Shown here one piece after another: positions 7,642 through 16,457 of a stretch of 64,000 nucleotides of DNA (position 1 is its first letter; each line of letters opens with the position of its first letter). Origin of the DNA: Pseudoalteromonas umbrosa (GTDB taxonomy: Bacteria > Pseudomonadota > Gammaproteobacteria > Enterobacterales > Alteromonadaceae); assembly GCF_030125375.1 (NCBI RefSeq), contig NZ_JASJUU010000006.1, positions 124,001 to 188,000 on the forward strand, written 5' to 3'. A program made the translations under genes and the position numbers. A model generated the notes under the pieces. It was not told the origin of the DNA and did not search any database. It worked only from the letters and a program-made list of their open reading frames with translations.

Positions 7642-8809
7642 CTAACCACTCCAGTTTACCCTTATATTGTTTTTGATTATGTTCGAATTCCGCATGATCT
7701 AGTGCACGTTTCATATGACGTTTTGTTTGTACTAAGTCGCCTTTTGCGAAGTAAGCTTTGGCTAGCGCAAAATGGCCCTCATGTAATTGACTGTTAATTT
7801 TAAGCGCGTTCCTATAGTGCCTTATTGCTTTATTGAGCTTGCCTTCTTCCATCGCTTGATTGCCAAGCGTTAAGATATAATAGGGGTTATTTTTTCTATA
7901 TTGATGCAGGGCAGCTCGTATTTCTTGAGCTTGTTTGTTTCGGTTAGTCAAATCGTATAGAACAGCCAAATTACCTTTTGCTGTGTTGTTATTTGGATCC
8001 AATGATATGGCTTGATTATAGAAAGATTCAGCGGTGTCGAACTCTCCGGCAATGCGGTAAAGTATTGCTAGATTTGCCCAAGCGCTCGTATAGTTTTGGT
8101 CCAATTTTATTGCAGCTTGAAAGTAACTGAAGGCGAGGTCATGATTCCCATCAACCATATTGAGCGCGCCTTTATTGTTATAAAACATTGCTGTGACACG
8201 CTCTTTGCTAATAGGGGTCGTCTTAAAAGCTTGGCGGCGACTATTTGGGTCGAAGTCAATCGTGAGTGTTCTCGGAGCTGTATGAAGTACTTGCTTAGTG
8301 TAATACCGTACTCTGTCTTCGTGGATTTTTAAATTAATATGACCACTGAGAAAATTGTAACCTCGGCTTGTCGCCCAATACTCTGGAACATGCACTTTTT
8401 GAAATTCAGCCTGTAGATTTAGAAACTCTGATAAGCTATACGCTAAAATCGATAACGATAAACAATTGGCGTTTAGATTTTGATAAGTTTGAGATGCAGT
8501 AAGGTTGGCATCGCTCATATATGAAAGTGACGCGTCGCCATTTTCTAGTAAAAACTGCATGAGGAGCTGTGCATGTTTTAGCTCATGCTGGTCATCTTGC
8601 CGAAAGTGACTTTTGAGAGAGCGAATAATTTGTTCATCTAAGACAAAAATATCCGCTTGTGATTCAACTTCTAATGTCTCAAATGGGGCATTGTTCAATA
8701 AAGAGAGATTATCGGGGTTGACTGAAGTGGTAGTCTGACAACCACTTAGCATGATGCCGGATATTGCTAATGACAAAGTTAAAACAACGCTTTGAAATTG
8801 TATTTTCAT
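7622..8809 (-). CDS. TPR lipoprotein with possible transglutaminase-like N-terminal domain
   Basis: The start is the ATG at 8809, which has GGGAG about 9 nt upstream; a GTG five codons earlier would overlap that site. The 395-residue product has a lipobox LSGC (Cys24). Residues about 60-190 contain NANCLSLSILAYSLSEF (Cys116), SGHINLKI (His157) and IDFDP, spaced like the Cys-His-Asp triad of bacterial transglutaminase-like domains; this is an inference. Four to five TPR units follow from about residue 215 (for example NYTSAWANLAILYRIAGEFDTAESFYNQAISLDP). It is the first gene of a two-gene operon with the M28 peptidase. Confidence 0.8.
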   Translation of the reverse strand: MKIQFQSVVLTLSLAISGIMLSGCQTTTSVNPDNLSLLNNAPFETLEVESQADIFVLDEQIIRSLKSHFRQDDQHELKHAQLLMQFLLENGDASLSYMSDANLTASQTYQNLNANCLSLSILAYSLSEFLNLQAEFQKVHVPEYWATSRGYNFLSGHINLKIHEDRVRYYTKQVLHTAPRTLTIDFDPNSRRQAFKTTPISKERVTAMFYNNKGALNMVDGNHDLAFSYFQAAIKLDQNYTSAWANLAILYRIAGEFDTAESFYNQAISLDPNNNTAKGNLAVLYDLTNRNKQAQEIRAALHQYRKNNPYYILTLGNQAMEEGKLNKAIRHYRNALKINSQLHEGHFALAKAYFAKGDLVQTKRHMKRALDHAEFEHNQKQYKGKLEWLDAVAKN

Positions 8810-8910
8810 GATAGTTACTCCCACAGCCCTTTCTTACAAGACTAGCGAACCCTGGGAGTAAATAAAGGAAAAATTGTTACAAAGCGTTGCTCAACTATTG
8901 AGCTTTTATT

Positions 8911-10815
8911 CTAAAAACTCGCAGCCAGTTTGTCTAATGCCTTGGCAGAATCAGCTAGCTGCTGGATAGCTTGTTCCGTGCTGAGCTGATCATTCATTAC
9001 TTCATCACTGATCACGCTGATCTGTTCTATGCTTCTACCTACATCGACAACAACATTACTTTGTTGCTCTGTTGCAGTTGCAATTAGTGTCGTCATATCA
9101 TTGATTTGGTTAGCCGTTTCAGTGATCTTATCCATCAATTGAACAGATGTTTGCATTTGAGAGACACTTTGTTCAGCTTGTTGTGATGACAGCGCAATTT
9201 GTTCTACGATTGAGTCAGAAGCCGCAGTTAGCTCGGTTATTGTTGCTTGGATCTCATCTGTTGATTGAGATGTTCGGCTAGCTAGTGCGCGTACTTCATC
9301 CGCAACCACTGCAAACCCTCTGCCATGCTCACCAGCTCTGGCAGACTCGATGGCAGCATTCAACGCCAATAGGTTTGTTTGCTCTGATATGGCTCTGATC
9401 ACATCTAGGATATTGGCAATAGATTGTGTTTTGCTTGCCAGCGTTTCTACTTGTGTAGCCATGTTTTGAATATCTGTTGCCAGCTCCATTAAGGTTTCTT
9501 GGCTGGTTTGCACGCAATGATGACCCTCTAGAGAGCTTTCTTTACTTGCCAGCGTCAGCTTGGCTGTGTTGTTTGCACTGCCTGCAATCTCTTGAACCGT
9601 TGCTGCCATTTCATTAATCGCAGCTGCGACCGAAATGGTTTGATTCTTTTGCTCGTCTAGTGATTGAGAGTTACGTTGTGTTTGTTCAAAAACCAATTCA
9701 CTGGCTGCGCGAATATCTCTACTTTCTGTCGCAACCTTGCTTATTGCAGTATCTATTTTGCCAATAAATTGATTAAAACCATCGCCAAGTGCAGCCAGTT
9801 CAGGTTGCTCAGAGCGTGGTACGCGATAGTTTAGGTTTGCATCACCACTGCCTAATTGCTTGAATACGTCTGCCATTTTTAACAATGGCGCGCTTAAAGT
9901 TCGTGCTAGCAATACACTAAACACGCTCGCTACGAAGGCAATGATGAGCGCGAAAGTGACTATTTGCCATTGTAGCTCTGTGACTTGAGCGAATACTTCC
10001 TGCTGAGGCACCTGTGCAATGACGTATAAGTCTGTTTCTGGAATACGGTGGGCTGCAACGAGTACTGCTTGCTCATTTGCGGTTAGTTTCAAGATATTTA
10101 ATCGTGAGTTATTCAGAAGTTCGCTTGCTGATCGTGCGCCATAAAAATCAGAAAGTGTCGATTTCGCGACTAAGCTGGCATCAGGATGGAGTTGTACTTG
10201 GCCTTCTTGATTGACCACAAAGACAAACCCAGTTTGCTCAATACGCATGTTAGCAAGCTTTTGCTGCATATCATCAATGCTTTTGGCAAGGCCTGCAAGG
10301 CCAATACCATTGGTCTGCTGATGATTAACAAACATTTTCACATCGCCAGGCGACTCTTGAAAAATACTAATTGAATAGGCATTTCTGCTTTGAGTAAAAG
10401 CAAAAAACCATCCATCTTGTTGCATATTTAGTACGCGTAAGAAGCCGTCTTGGTTCCAGTATTTGTTGTTTTGTCTATTTGCCCAAGACGCTGTAGCTAA
10501 GCCATATTGTTGCTGAAGTCTCTTTAGTTCGTTAAGTAACAGATCTTCGTTTAACTGACCATTTTGAGCTGATTCAAGTATGAATCGATTACTAGAAAGT
10601 TGCTCTGCCGCATTTTTTAATACGACAATTTCTTGCTCAAGAGACTTTGTGATACTTTCGACTTTACTTGGCAGCTCAGAGCCGAGCATTCTAGATTCAA
10701 CCATAGATTTGGATTGATAAATCGAAATAAAGCCAATTAAACTTGCAACTAATATTGCTGTTGCACTACCTAGGATGGTGATTTTTTGAGTGATTGTAAA
10801 GCTTGTGTTACTCAT
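8911..10815 (-). CDS. Methyl-accepting chemotaxis protein
   Basis: The 634-residue chemoreceptor has a transmembrane helix at about residues 10-30. A periplasmic Cache-type sensor domain follows, with WANRQNNKYWNQDGFLRVL, FVVNQEGQVQLHPD and an aromatic-rich pocket. A second membrane helix lies near 285-305, then a HAMP domain and the cytoplasmic signalling hairpin with the signature AAIESARAGEHGRGFAVVADEVRALA. The ligand cannot be read from sequence. There is no C-terminal CheR-binding pentapeptide (the protein ends KLAASF). It is a stand-alone gene, not in a che operon. Confidence 0.93.
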   Translation of the reverse strand: MSNTSFTITQKITILGSATAILVASLIGFISIYQSKSMVESRMLGSELPSKVESITKSLEQEIVVLKNAAEQLSSNRFILESAQNGQLNEDLLLNELKRLQQQYGLATASWANRQNNKYWNQDGFLRVLNMQQDGWFFAFTQSRNAYSISIFQESPGDVKMFVNHQQTNGIGLAGLAKSIDDMQQKLANMRIEQTGFVFVVNQEGQVQLHPDASLVAKSTLSDFYGARSASELLNNSRLNILKLTANEQAVLVAAHRIPETDLYVIAQVPQQEVFAQVTELQWQIVTFALIIAFVASVFSVLLARTLSAPLLKMADVFKQLGSGDANLNYRVPRSEQPELAALGDGFNQFIGKIDTAISKVATESRDIRAASELVFEQTQRNSQSLDEQKNQTISVAAAINEMAATVQEIAGSANNTAKLTLASKESSLEGHHCVQTSQETLMELATDIQNMATQVETLASKTQSIANILDVIRAISEQTNLLALNAAIESARAGEHGRGFAVVADEVRALASRTSQSTDEIQATITELTAASDSIVEQIALSSQQAEQSVSQMQTSVQLMDKITETANQINDMTTLIATATEQQSNVVVDVGRSIEQISVISDEVMNDQLSTEQAIQQLADSAKALDKLAASF

Positions 10816-10943
10816 TTAACCTACAGAAACTGATTACCGCGTGGCGATAATTCTAACATGGTCAATAATTAACACATATAGATTTATTCGTTATGTCGTA
10901 TAAATTTATGGGTAGTTTATTGTATTTCTCATTTAAATGTATG

Positions 10944-10974
10944 AAAAAAAGCCCAAAGTTTTCACTGTTGGGCC
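10944..10974 (-). terminator. Intrinsic terminator of ilvC
   Basis: Read on the minus strand, GCCCAA/TTGGGC form a stem (10951-10956 with 10968-10973) followed by seven T. It lies 24 nt beyond the ilvC stop codon. Confidence 0.8.
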
Positions 10975-10997
10975 TTGGTTCTAACAAGCGAACTGGT

Positions 10998-12470
10998 TTA
11001 TACAATTCGTTTCATGGCAGACATGTAGCCTCGCAATTCTGTACCAACAACCTCAACAGGGTGGTTCCGAACTGCGCTGTTTACAGCTATAAGTTTCTGA
11101 TTATCAACATAGTTGTCAGTATTGCTTAAACCTGCACCGATTACGTCACTGCTAATATTCTCCATGAATGGCTTCAGCAGTGGTAGGCAAGCATGGTTGT
11201 ACAGGTAGCACCCATATTCGGCGGTATCAGAGATGGTTCTATTCATTTCGAAAAGTTTTTTACGTGCAATTGTGTTAGCAATAAGTGGCGTTTCGTGTAA
11301 AGACTCGTAGTAAGCTGACTCTTCGATGATCCCCGCAGCGGTCATAGTCTCAAAAGCCAGCTCAACGCCCGCTTTGACCATAGCAACCATTAAAATACCT
11401 TTATCGAAAAACGTTTGCTCTGATATATGCTGTTCAGTATTAGCTTGTTTTTCAAAAGCGGTTTCAGCTGTTTCAGCACGCCATGTAAGTAACTTCGCAT
11501 CATCCTCTGCCCAATCAGCCATCATGCCACTGGAAAATTCACCACTGATGATGTCATCCATATGCTTGTTATAAAGTGGTGCCATAATCGTTTTGAGCTC
11601 TTCACTGAGTTCAAACGCTTTGATTTTTGCAGGGTTAGACAGTCTATCCATCATATTTGTAATGCCACCATGCTTGAGCGCTTCGGTGATCACTTCCCAG
11701 CCATATTGAATTAATTTAGACGCATAGTCTGGCGCGATGCCTTGTTCAACCATCTTATCAAAGCACAGAAGTGAACCGGTTTGTAACATACCACACAAAA
11801 TAGTTTGCTCGCCCATTAAATCAGACTTCACTTCGGCGATGAAAGATGAATGAAGCACACCCGCTCTATGTCCACCTGTGCCAGCTGCATAGGCTTTTGC
11901 TTGTGCTAAACCTTTGCCTTCGGGATCATTTTCTGGGTGAACAGCAATGAGGGTTGGTACACCAAAACCACGTTTATATTCTTCTCTTACTTCAGTACCT
12001 GGGCACTTAGGCGCAACCATGATTACTGTAATGTCTTCTCGAACTTGCATACCTTCTTCAACAATATTAAAGCCGTGTGAATAAGCCAGTGTTGCACCTT
12101 GTTTCATCATGGGCATCACTGCTGTTACAACGGCTGAGTGTTGTTTGTCTGGCGTTAAGTTGAGTACTAAATCCGCGGCTGGAATGAGGTCTTCGTAGTT
12201 ACCAACAACAAAGCCATTATCACTGGCATTAAGAAATGATTGTCTTTTTTCATCTATTGCAGATTGTCTAAGAGCATAAGATACATCCAACCCAGAATCT
12301 CTCAGGTTAAGGCCTTGGTTTAGCCCTTGCGCGCCACAACCTACAATCACCAACTTTTTGCCTTTTAATGCGTCTACACCGTCATTGAACTCTGAGGGGT
12401 CCATAAACTTACATTGTGCCAATTGAGCCAGTTGCTCACGTAATGGTAAAGAGTTGAAATAATTCGCCAT
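10998..12470 (-). CDS. ilvC: Ketol-acid reductoisomerase, class II
   Basis: This 490-residue enzyme converts acetolactate and acetohydroxybutyrate to dihydroxy acids with NADPH and Mg2+ in valine, isoleucine and leucine synthesis. The Rossmann motif VIVGCGAQGLNQGLNLRDSG and the CPGTEVREEYKRGFGVP stretch are clear. The length near 490 and the duplicated C-terminal knotted domain place it in the long class II group, like E. coli IlvC. It is divergent from ilvY with a 128-bp shared regulatory region, the standard IlvY-controlled arrangement. Confidence 0.97.
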   Translation of the reverse strand: MANYFNSLPLREQLAQLAQCKFMDPSEFNDGVDALKGKKLVIVGCGAQGLNQGLNLRDSGLDVSYALRQSAIDEKRQSFLNASDNGFVVGNYEDLIPAADLVLNLTPDKQHSAVVTAVMPMMKQGATLAYSHGFNIVEEGMQVREDITVIMVAPKCPGTEVREEYKRGFGVPTLIAVHPENDPEGKGLAQAKAYAAGTGGHRAGVLHSSFIAEVKSDLMGEQTILCGMLQTGSLLCFDKMVEQGIAPDYASKLIQYGWEVITEALKHGGITNMMDRLSNPAKIKAFELSEELKTIMAPLYNKHMDDIISGEFSSGMMADWAEDDAKLLTWRAETAETAFEKQANTEQHISEQTFFDKGILMVAMVKAGVELAFETMTAAGIIEESAYYESLHETPLIANTIARKKLFEMNRTISDTAEYGCYLYNHACLPLLKPFMENISSDVIGAGLSNTDNYVDNQKLIAVNSAVRNHPVEVVGTELRGYMSAMKRIV

Positions 12471-12598
12471 GTCAGATCCTGCTTTGTCGTCTTAATGTGA
12501 TTTGTTTGTGTTAAAACTAAGATAGTGAGATCTAGTACTTGCGTAAAATGATATATTTAAACTATTGTATTTCATATTTTGAAATGTAGAACCCATAG
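12471..12598. promoter_or_regulatory. ilvC-ilvY divergent control region
   Basis: This is the 128-bp gap between divergent ilvC and ilvY. In E. coli IlvY binds tandem operators in this gap and activates ilvC when acetolactate or acetohydroxybutyrate binds. The gap is AT-rich near ilvY. I could not define exact operators or hexamers here, so the role comes from gene context. Confidence 0.55.
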
Positions 12599-13492
12599 AT
12601 GGATCATAAACAACTTAACTACTTCTTGGCTTTGGCAGACACGTTGCATTTCTCACGTGCAAGTGAGCGCTGCTACATAAGCCCACCGACATTAAGTCGT
12701 CAAATTAAGCAGTTAGAAAATGAGGTAGGCGCACCGCTTTTTATTAGAGATAACCGTAGTGTTTCTTTAACACCTCAAGGCAAGGCATTCGTTCATTATG
12801 CGCAAGCAACATTAGCAAGTTGGCGTCAATTTAAAAGTGAATGTCAAGATGACTCTCAACCATTAACGGGAGAGCTTAGTCTATACTGCTCTGTTACAGC
12901 ATCATATAGCTTTATCTATGATCTTTTTGCGCGTTACCGTAAGGAGTTTCCTCAAGTAGAATTAAATTTGATGACGGGCGATCCAGCTTACTCTCTTTCT
13001 CAAGTACAAGGTGATTTGGCAGATGTTGCTGTGGCGGTTAAACCTGCCTCACTCCCTCAAGGGCTTGAGTATCAATCGATAGGCCGTTCTAGGCTGGTTT
13101 TTATTGCTCCAACAATGGCATGCCCCTTAACGGAGTTGTTGGATAAGCATAATAAAAGTGACTTGCCATGGGGAGAGTTGCCTTTCATAGTACCAGAGCA
13201 AGGAGTGCTTAAGGAGAGAATCGACAATTTTTTTAAACGTATGTCGATCCAGCCTCAAGTGTATGCGCATATATCTGGGCATGAAGCCATGGTTGCAATG
13301 GCCAGTTTGGGTTTTGGTGTAGCATATATTCCAGAGATCGTTTTGTCACAAAGTCCATTTAAAAACCAAGTTCAGCAATTAAATTTGCAATCTGAAGAAA
13401 TAGATATTGGCTTAGTGACAAAGAAAAAACGACTTCAAGATCCGGTAATAAATAAATTGTTTTCAGTATCTTTAGGAATATTTAATTCGTAA
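12599..13492 (+). CDS. ilvY: LysR-type regulator IlvY
   Basis: This 297-residue LysR-family activator begins MDHKQLNYFLALADTLHFSRASERC, the N-terminal helix-turn-helix typical of IlvY. The LTPQGKAFVHYA linker helix and the periplasmic-binding-protein-like effector domain follow (about residues 90-295). It autoregulates and activates the divergent ilvC in response to acetohydroxy acid substrates. Orientation and neighbour both support the specific call. An orphan response regulator gene starts 64 bp downstream on the same strand. Confidence 0.93.
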   Translation: MDHKQLNYFLALADTLHFSRASERCYISPPTLSRQIKQLENEVGAPLFIRDNRSVSLTPQGKAFVHYAQATLASWRQFKSECQDDSQPLTGELSLYCSVTASYSFIYDLFARYRKEFPQVELNLMTGDPAYSLSQVQGDLADVAVAVKPASLPQGLEYQSIGRSRLVFIAPTMACPLTELLDKHNKSDLPWGELPFIVPEQGVLKERIDNFFKRMSIQPQVYAHISGHEAMVAMASLGFGVAYIPEIVLSQSPFKNQVQQLNLQSEEIDIGLVTKKKRLQDPVINKLFSVSLGIFNS

Positions 13493-13556
13493 AGCTGATG
13501 TTCAGGTAAGAGGAGTAGACTCGCAAAAAATAAGGTGTATTGAACAGGGGTAGGTA

Positions 13557-14264
13557 GTGCATACCGTACTGATCGCAGAGAGTAAAAGTAACAGTTTGGC
13601 TGTGCCACAAGCTGCACTTCAAGATCAAGGATTTGATGTGCAAACGATGGTTTTAGAAAATTTAGACCATGTTAATCAAAAAAGTCGTAAAGGAATGGTA
13701 ACTAGTATTGTGATTGATCAGACTATCGCTACCAGCGCAAAATTCGACACCATAAATACTTTAAAAAGTTATTATCAAGTACCGGTTTTGGTATCTGTAG
13801 AAGACAACAATGATGATATTCAGAGCTTACTGCTTGAACTCGGTGCTGATGATGTGATTGCGACTCATGCCAAACCTCGGCTTTGGCGCGCGCGTCTTGA
13901 TGCTATGCTCAGAAAGTACAAACTCTTTAAATTGCAGCATAATTGCATTAATGGCAAAGATCTGTCATTTGGCGAATTGACCATAAAGGGAGAAGAGCGA
14001 ACAGTGTTGCTTGGGGATCAGCGTGTGAGTTTGACAACGCACGAATTTGATCTAATTTGGTTATTGGCGTCTAAAGCCCCTAAAGTAGTTAGTCGCGAGG
14101 AAATTTATGAGAAGATCATCGGGCAAGATTATCAAGCCAACAGCCGGACTATAGATGTACGAGTTTCTTGTCTTCGTAAAAAGCTTGGAGATAATGCTAC
14201 TAGCCCACAAAAGATAAAAACTGTTTGGCGTCAAGGATATCTCTTTGTAAAAGAAGCATGGTAA
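13557..14264 (+). CDS. OmpR/RstA-like response regulator with degenerate receiver, orphan
   Basis: The 235-residue protein starts at GTG. The receiver (1-120) keeps the phospho-acceptor position Asp54, a Ser in strand 4 and Lys106. The N-terminal acidic pair is ESK (Glu8, Ser9) instead of E-D-D, so Mg2+ binding and phosphorylation may be weakened. The winged-helix domain (about 135-233) is intact, with SLTTHEFDLIWLL and SRTIDVRVSCLRKKLGD. It resembles the RstA encoded at 27664-28371, including the YLFVKEAW end, so it is probably an RstA paralogue. No kinase gene is adjacent. It lies upstream of the imelysin/TonB cluster, which it might regulate. Confidence 0.85.
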   Translation: MHTVLIAESKSNSLAVPQAALQDQGFDVQTMVLENLDHVNQKSRKGMVTSIVIDQTIATSAKFDTINTLKSYYQVPVLVSVEDNNDDIQSLLLELGADDVIATHAKPRLWRARLDAMLRKYKLFKLQHNCINGKDLSFGELTIKGEERTVLLGDQRVSLTTHEFDLIWLLASKAPKVVSREEIYEKIIGQDYQANSRTIDVRVSCLRKKLGDNATSPQKIKTVWRQGYLFVKEAW

Positions 14265-14268
14265 TTTT

Positions 14269-14293
14269 TATAGTTCGAATTTTTCGAACTATA
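14269..14293. repeat. Perfect inverted repeat after the orphan regulator gene
   Basis: Arms TATAGTTCGAA and TTCGAACTATA (11 bp each) flank a TTT loop, 4 nt past the stop codon. There is no downstream T-run. It could terminate transcription weakly or serve as an operator for the regulator or the downstream cluster. Confidence 0.6.
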
Positions 14294-14561
14294 AATCAAC
14301 CAAACCCTGTGAAAAATATATAACAAAATATTCTATAATTTGTATTTTATTTATTAAATCCCTTTTAAAACAGTTTGTTACAAAATATTTCAGATTTAAT
14401 GCTATTGACTCTCATTTTCTCTTCTATATTTAGTCTTAACTCTACCTGTCAATTTGTATACTTTTGACAACGCAAATAATATTGATTGCTATTTAGGTAA
14501 GTGTATACTTTGTCCCGTTAAGAAAATGCAAATACAAATAATTTTCATAGGAAGACGTCTA
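14294..14561 (+). promoter_or_regulatory. AT-rich promoter region of the DUF4856/imelysin cluster
   Basis: About 270 bp without a gene, very AT-rich, ahead of the first lipoprotein gene. A ribosome site (AGGAAG) precedes the ATG at 14562. AT-rich hexamers near 14475-14495 (AATAAT, ATTGAT, GCTATT) loosely resemble a Fur box, but the match is too weak to call. Confidence 0.4.
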
Positions 14562-16370
14562 ATGGCATTAAGAAAGTCTCTGCTTGCAACTGCAGTTTTA
14601 GCAGCAACAGTTGGTTTAACCGGTTGTGGTGGCTCTAGTAGCGATAACAACACAGTAACAACTCCAGAAACACCTACAACACCAACAACTCCAACTACGC
14701 CTTCAAATAAAGCGCCAACGATTACTGCTGAAAGCGCATCAATTGTTGAAGATACATTAGGCGCTGAAGTTACAGGTGTTGTTTTTGAAGATGACAGCGA
14801 TGAAGCAAGTGCATTAACTTACACTGTTAGTGACGGTCGTTTTGAAATTGTTGAAGGTAAGCTAAAACTTAAAGCTGCTAATACTTTAAACTTCGAGCAA
14901 GAAGCTGAACAAAAAGTGACATTAACAGTGTCAGCTACAGATTCAGCTGATGAGAAAGTCGAGCAAGAGATCACTGTATCTATCTCAGATATCGATGCTG
15001 TTGCTGGTGTAAACGTATATGAGTTTAAAAACACAGCGGGTGACTCATCTGTTGCATATTCAGGCCAAGTTTCTCGTCAAGCAACCATTTTAGAAGTTAA
15101 AAAGCTTTTAGGTACGCTTAAAACGGGCACTGATGGTATCAATGATGCACAAGAGCTAAGAGATATCGTAGCAAAAGCACGTGTACTACTTAACCCTCAA
15201 GACGGTGACGTTGCATTTTTAGATAACAAACTGGATTTCCTTCCAGACACTGCGGAGCAAACGACGTTAGGTTTAATTTCTTCAGTGAAGAAAGTACTTG
15301 GTGAAGGCGGTAAAATTGCAGGTCGCGATACAACTTACATGAACAAGGCGTGGCAAGACGACGGCTCATTGGTTGGTTGGACTGACTTTGGTAAGCAAGC
15401 GTCAACACCTGAGGGTCTAGTACTTCATTATTTAGATTTAATTGATGCACAAATTGAAAAGTTTGCAAATGGTGAGCAGTTATCAGCAACACATAATGGC
15501 ACAACGATCAACTTGAGCTCTCTATATATCACGCCAGAAGGTTTAGACCTTGTTCAATTAGTACAAAAGCATTTAAATGGTGCTGTGGCGCTTTCGCAAG
15601 GTGCAGATGACTATCTTGATGAGCTACTAATCGGTGAAAAGTCTGCAGACAATACAAAACTTGCTGACGGTAAGTCTTATACTGAGCTTGAGCACAAATT
15701 TGATGAAGGTTATGGTTACTTCGGTGCTGCAACTCACTATTTAGAGTACAGTGATGAGCAGATCTCAAGTGCTGCTTTCCACGACACAAATGAAAACGGC
15801 ACTATTGACCTTCTAACAGAGTACAACTTCGGTAACTCTACAAATGCCTCTAAGCGTGATAAAGGTACTGCAGGCAACGCTAACCCAACTGATTTCTCTG
15901 GTGCTGCACAACTTGCATTCATCCAAGGTCGTAAATTAATTACCGACAACTTTGAAAAGAATGTTGCAGATTGGTCACCTGAAGATCAAGAGAAGATTGA
16001 GATGTACCGTGACCAAGCGCTTCTTAACTGGGAAAAATCAATTGCTGCAACGGTTATTCACTACATCAACTACACGATTGCTAAAGAAGATGGCAACCTA
16101 ACGCAGATTGCATCTGGTGATTTTGATGCAGGTAACTTCGAGAAGCTTGCAAAATACTGGGGTGAGATGAAAGGCTTTGCATTGAACTTCCAATTCAACC
16201 CTCATTCACCAGTGACACCTGCACAATTTGCTGAAATTCACACTCTTATGGGTGATGCGCCTAAGCTAGCTGCTGCTGACGTGCCTGATTACATCAAGGA
16301 TCTAGAAAAAGCACGTGCTATTATTGCTGAAGCTTACAGTTTTGATGAGCAAAATGTTGCTGAGTGGTAA
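14562..16370 (+). CDS. DUF4856 family lipoprotein with cadherin-like domain
   Basis: The ATG at 14562 has AGGAAG upstream and gives a 602-residue lipoprotein (LTGC lipobox, about Cys22); an ATG 36 codons earlier lacks a ribosome site. A Thr/Pro-repeat linker (about residues 34-48) leads to a cadherin-like beta-sandwich (NKAPTITAESASIVEDTLG to TVSISDID). A DUF4856 domain then fills the rest, with the marker ELEHKFDEGYGYFG and the helix WEKSIAATVIHYINYT. DUF4856 proteins are surface or periplasmic and often sit beside imelysins and TonB receptors; the molecular role is not known. It heads the cluster. Confidence 0.8.
   Translation: MALRKSLLATAVLAATVGLTGCGGSSSDNNTVTTPETPTTPTTPTTPSNKAPTITAESASIVEDTLGAEVTGVVFEDDSDEASALTYTVSDGRFEIVEGKLKLKAANTLNFEQEAEQKVTLTVSATDSADEKVEQEITVSISDIDAVAGVNVYEFKNTAGDSSVAYSGQVSRQATILEVKKLLGTLKTGTDGINDAQELRDIVAKARVLLNPQDGDVAFLDNKLDFLPDTAEQTTLGLISSVKKVLGEGGKIAGRDTTYMNKAWQDDGSLVGWTDFGKQASTPEGLVLHYLDLIDAQIEKFANGEQLSATHNGTTINLSSLYITPEGLDLVQLVQKHLNGAVALSQGADDYLDELLIGEKSADNTKLADGKSYTELEHKFDEGYGYFGAATHYLEYSDEQISSAAFHDTNENGTIDLLTEYNFGNSTNASKRDKGTAGNANPTDFSGAAQLAFIQGRKLITDNFEKNVADWSPEDQEKIEMYRDQALLNWEKSIAATVIHYINYTIAKEDGNLTQIASGDFDAGNFEKLAKYWGEMKGFALNFQFNPHSPVTPAQFAEIHTLMGDAPKLAAADVPDYIKDLEKARAIIAEAYSFDEQNVAEW
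14665..14703 (+). repeat. Thr-Pro coding repeat in DUF4856 gene
   Basis: Short ACTCCA/ACACCT-type units encode a T-P-T-T-P linker behind the lipid anchor. The same linker type recurs in the next gene. Confidence 0.65.
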
Positions 16371-16392
16371 TAACTTACTTCGTTAATGAAAG

Positions 16393-16425
16393 AAAGGTTA
16401 GTTACGTATGTAGCTAACCTTTTGT
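16393..16425 (+). terminator. Terminator or attenuator between DUF4856 and imelysin genes
   Basis: A 13-bp stem (AAAGGTTAG with CTAACCTTT plus four inner pairs) and a GTAT loop are followed by a T-rich stretch. It sits 23 nt after the DUF4856 stop and about 33 nt before the imelysin ATG. It probably lowers downstream expression rather than ending the operon. Confidence 0.7.
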
Positions 16426-16457
16426 TGTATTTATAGGTATCAATTAAGAGAGACATA

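Noticed and set aside
14430..14500. Fur box ahead of the DUF4856 gene
   Set aside because: Only loose GATAAT-like hexamers are present and no 19-bp dyad; iron control remains a guess from gene content.
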